Source: an uncultured SAR116 cluster alpha proteobacterium
GTDB taxonomy: Bacteria > Pseudomonadota > Alphaproteobacteria > Puniceispirillales > Puniceispirillaceae
Reading direction: 5' to 3'
Assembly (NCBI GenBank): GCA_902518965.1
Contig: CABYIQ010000002.1
Coordinates: forward strand, 62,001-126,000
DNA: 64,000 nucleotides
The notes beneath the pieces were generated by a model. That model ran no database searches and was not told the DNA's origin. It was given only the letters and a program-made list of their open reading frames with translations. Every line of letters begins with the position of its first letter. Position 1 is the stretch's first letter. A program made the position numbers and the translations under genes. This document shows positions 63,220 through 64,000 of the stretch, piece by piece.

Positions 63220-64000
63220 ATGACCCGTCATCCCCGCAATTCCCTCAACCTGTATCAACTCACAGACAGGCCCTATGCTCTTCTATGCGTGGTGTGCTTT
63301 GCTGAAGTTATCAGCATGCTTAGCTTTGCCGCCTGGCCACTGTTTCTAGTGAAGCTGCAGCCATTATGGGGCCTTTCCAATTTTTCAGTTGGCTGGGTGA
63401 GCGGGGCCTATTTCATAGGCTATGTCTTCGCTACCCCTGTTCTGGTTGGGCTGACAGACCGCTATGACGCAAAATATATCTATATATTCTCCACCCTAAT
63501 CGCCGCGGTCGGCGCCTTTGGCTTTGCCCTGACGGCACAGGGTTTCTGGAGCGCAGGCTTTTGCTGGGGGCTGGTCGGGGCTGGTCTTGCTGGCACGTAC
63601 ATGCCTGGCCTTCAGATCCTGAATGCAAGGCTGGATGATGACCATAGACTGCGGCTTCTGCCTTATTACACATCTGCATTTGGTATAGGTACAGGCCTGT
63701 CCTTTTTTGTCATGGGTTGGCTGTACAGCTATGCTGACTGGACATCTGCATTTATCTATGCAGGTTTAGCCAGCCTCTCTACAGGGCTATTGGTCAGCGC
63801 CGTGATCCGTCCACAGCCTGTGAAGAATAAAAGTGTTGCGCCCCATCGTCACCCACTTGATTTCCGCCCAGCGTTCAGAAATGCCGCGGCCATGCGCTAT
63901 ATCCTATCTTATGGCGCGCATAATTTTGAGCTATTTGCCTTTCGAGGATGGCTGTTTGCCTATTTGATTTTTGCTGCAGGCTATTATGGGGTTCAGCTGT
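63220..64000 (+). CDS. MFS transporter, partial (runs off window)
   Basis: Open frame from ATG 63220 to the last base, about 260 codons and no stop. Seven or so hydrophobic segments in the N-terminal half. GWVSGAYFIGYVFATPVLVGLTDRYDAKY carries the MFS loop 2-3 motif (G-x-L-x-DR-x-D-like), with GLVGAGLAGTYMPGLQILNARLDDD after it. Substrate unknown. The C-terminal half is missing from the window. Confidence 0.85.
   Translation, partial: MTRHPRNSLNLYQLTDRPYALLCVVCFAEVISMLSFAAWPLFLVKLQPLWGLSNFSVGWVSGAYFIGYVFATPVLVGLTDRYDAKYIYIFSTLIAAVGAFGFALTAQGFWSAGFCWGLVGAGLAGTYMPGLQILNARLDDDHRLRLLPYYTSAFGIGTGLSFFVMGWLYSYADWTSAFIYAGLASLSTGLLVSAVIRPQPVKNKSVAPHRHPLDFRPAFRNAAAMRYILSYGAHNFELFAFRGWLFAYLIFAAGYYGVQL

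Overview
The window looks like a stretch of a marine-type alphaproteobacterial chromosome. This is inferred from the divergent COQ9 (ubiquinone)/rpsU pair, the MetA-type homoserine acyltransferase, the purEK pair, a fused proton-translocating transhydrogenase (pntAB) and an N,N-amino-acid/amide (Liv-type) ABC transporter operon. A SAR116-like organism would fit, but nothing here proves the clade. The flanks (about 1-6950 and 54750-64000) are housekeeping or transport genes of moderate GC with mostly ATG starts. Between them lies an island of about 48 kb that is visibly AT-richer, uses many TTG starts and contains several decayed gene fragments. This is what a frequently exchanged surface-glycan locus looks like.

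Layout. 10-6948: purE, purK, metA(-), COQ9-like(-), rpsU, pntA, pntB. 6971-11950: WbpM/PglF-type UDP-GlcNAc 4,6-dehydratase(-), then wbpA/tviB-wbpB-wbpD-like genes for a diamino-uronic acid nucleotide sugar. 12421-15963: pseB, pseC, pseF and a pse-associated methylase. 16091-23436: a PseA/WbpG-type amidotransferase, a HisH-like glutaminase, an unrecognised protein, a PP-loop-less WbpG paralogue, a NeuB paralogue lacking its metal ligands, pseG, an N-formyltransferase and pseI. 23707-38698: more WbpG/HisH/HisF amidation genes, two ABC flippases, glycosyltransferases, a methyltransferase, and a fusion of a class II glutaminase to a WbpG-type PP-loop enzyme. 38995-42392: cysNC and an N-terminally extended cysD. 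43310-47194: WbpG-HisH-HisF plus a possible beta-propeller protein, minus strand. 47929-54515: Wzx, a Wzy-like protein, PglC/PglD/PglE-like proteins and a UDP-glucuronate 4-epimerase-like protein. 54751-64000: a TauD-like dioxygenase, an EamA permease, a five-gene Liv-type ABC transporter, an anion-permease-like protein and a partial MFS transporter.

How the genes work together. The island can make CMP-pseudaminic acid: PseB-PseC, then a formyltransferase apparently in place of PseH, then PseG-PseI-PseF. It can probably also make a bacillosamine-like initiating sugar (PglF/E/D/C) and part of a 2,3-diamino-uronic acid. These would be assembled by glycosyltransferases and exported by Wzx/Wzy and/or ABC flippases. 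The outstanding feature is the density of sugar-amidation (acetamido/formamido to amidine) machinery: six WbpG-family proteins, three HisH-like and two HisF-like proteins in about 31 kb. The most novel part is 16091-20587, where a normal WbpG-HisH pair is tightly coupled to an orphan protein and two apparent pseudoenzymes (a WbpG paralogue without the PP-loop and a NeuB paralogue without both metal-binding histidines). The Ntn-glutaminase/PP-loop fusion at 34499-36328 is nearly as striking. No tRNA, rRNA or CRISPR array was seen.
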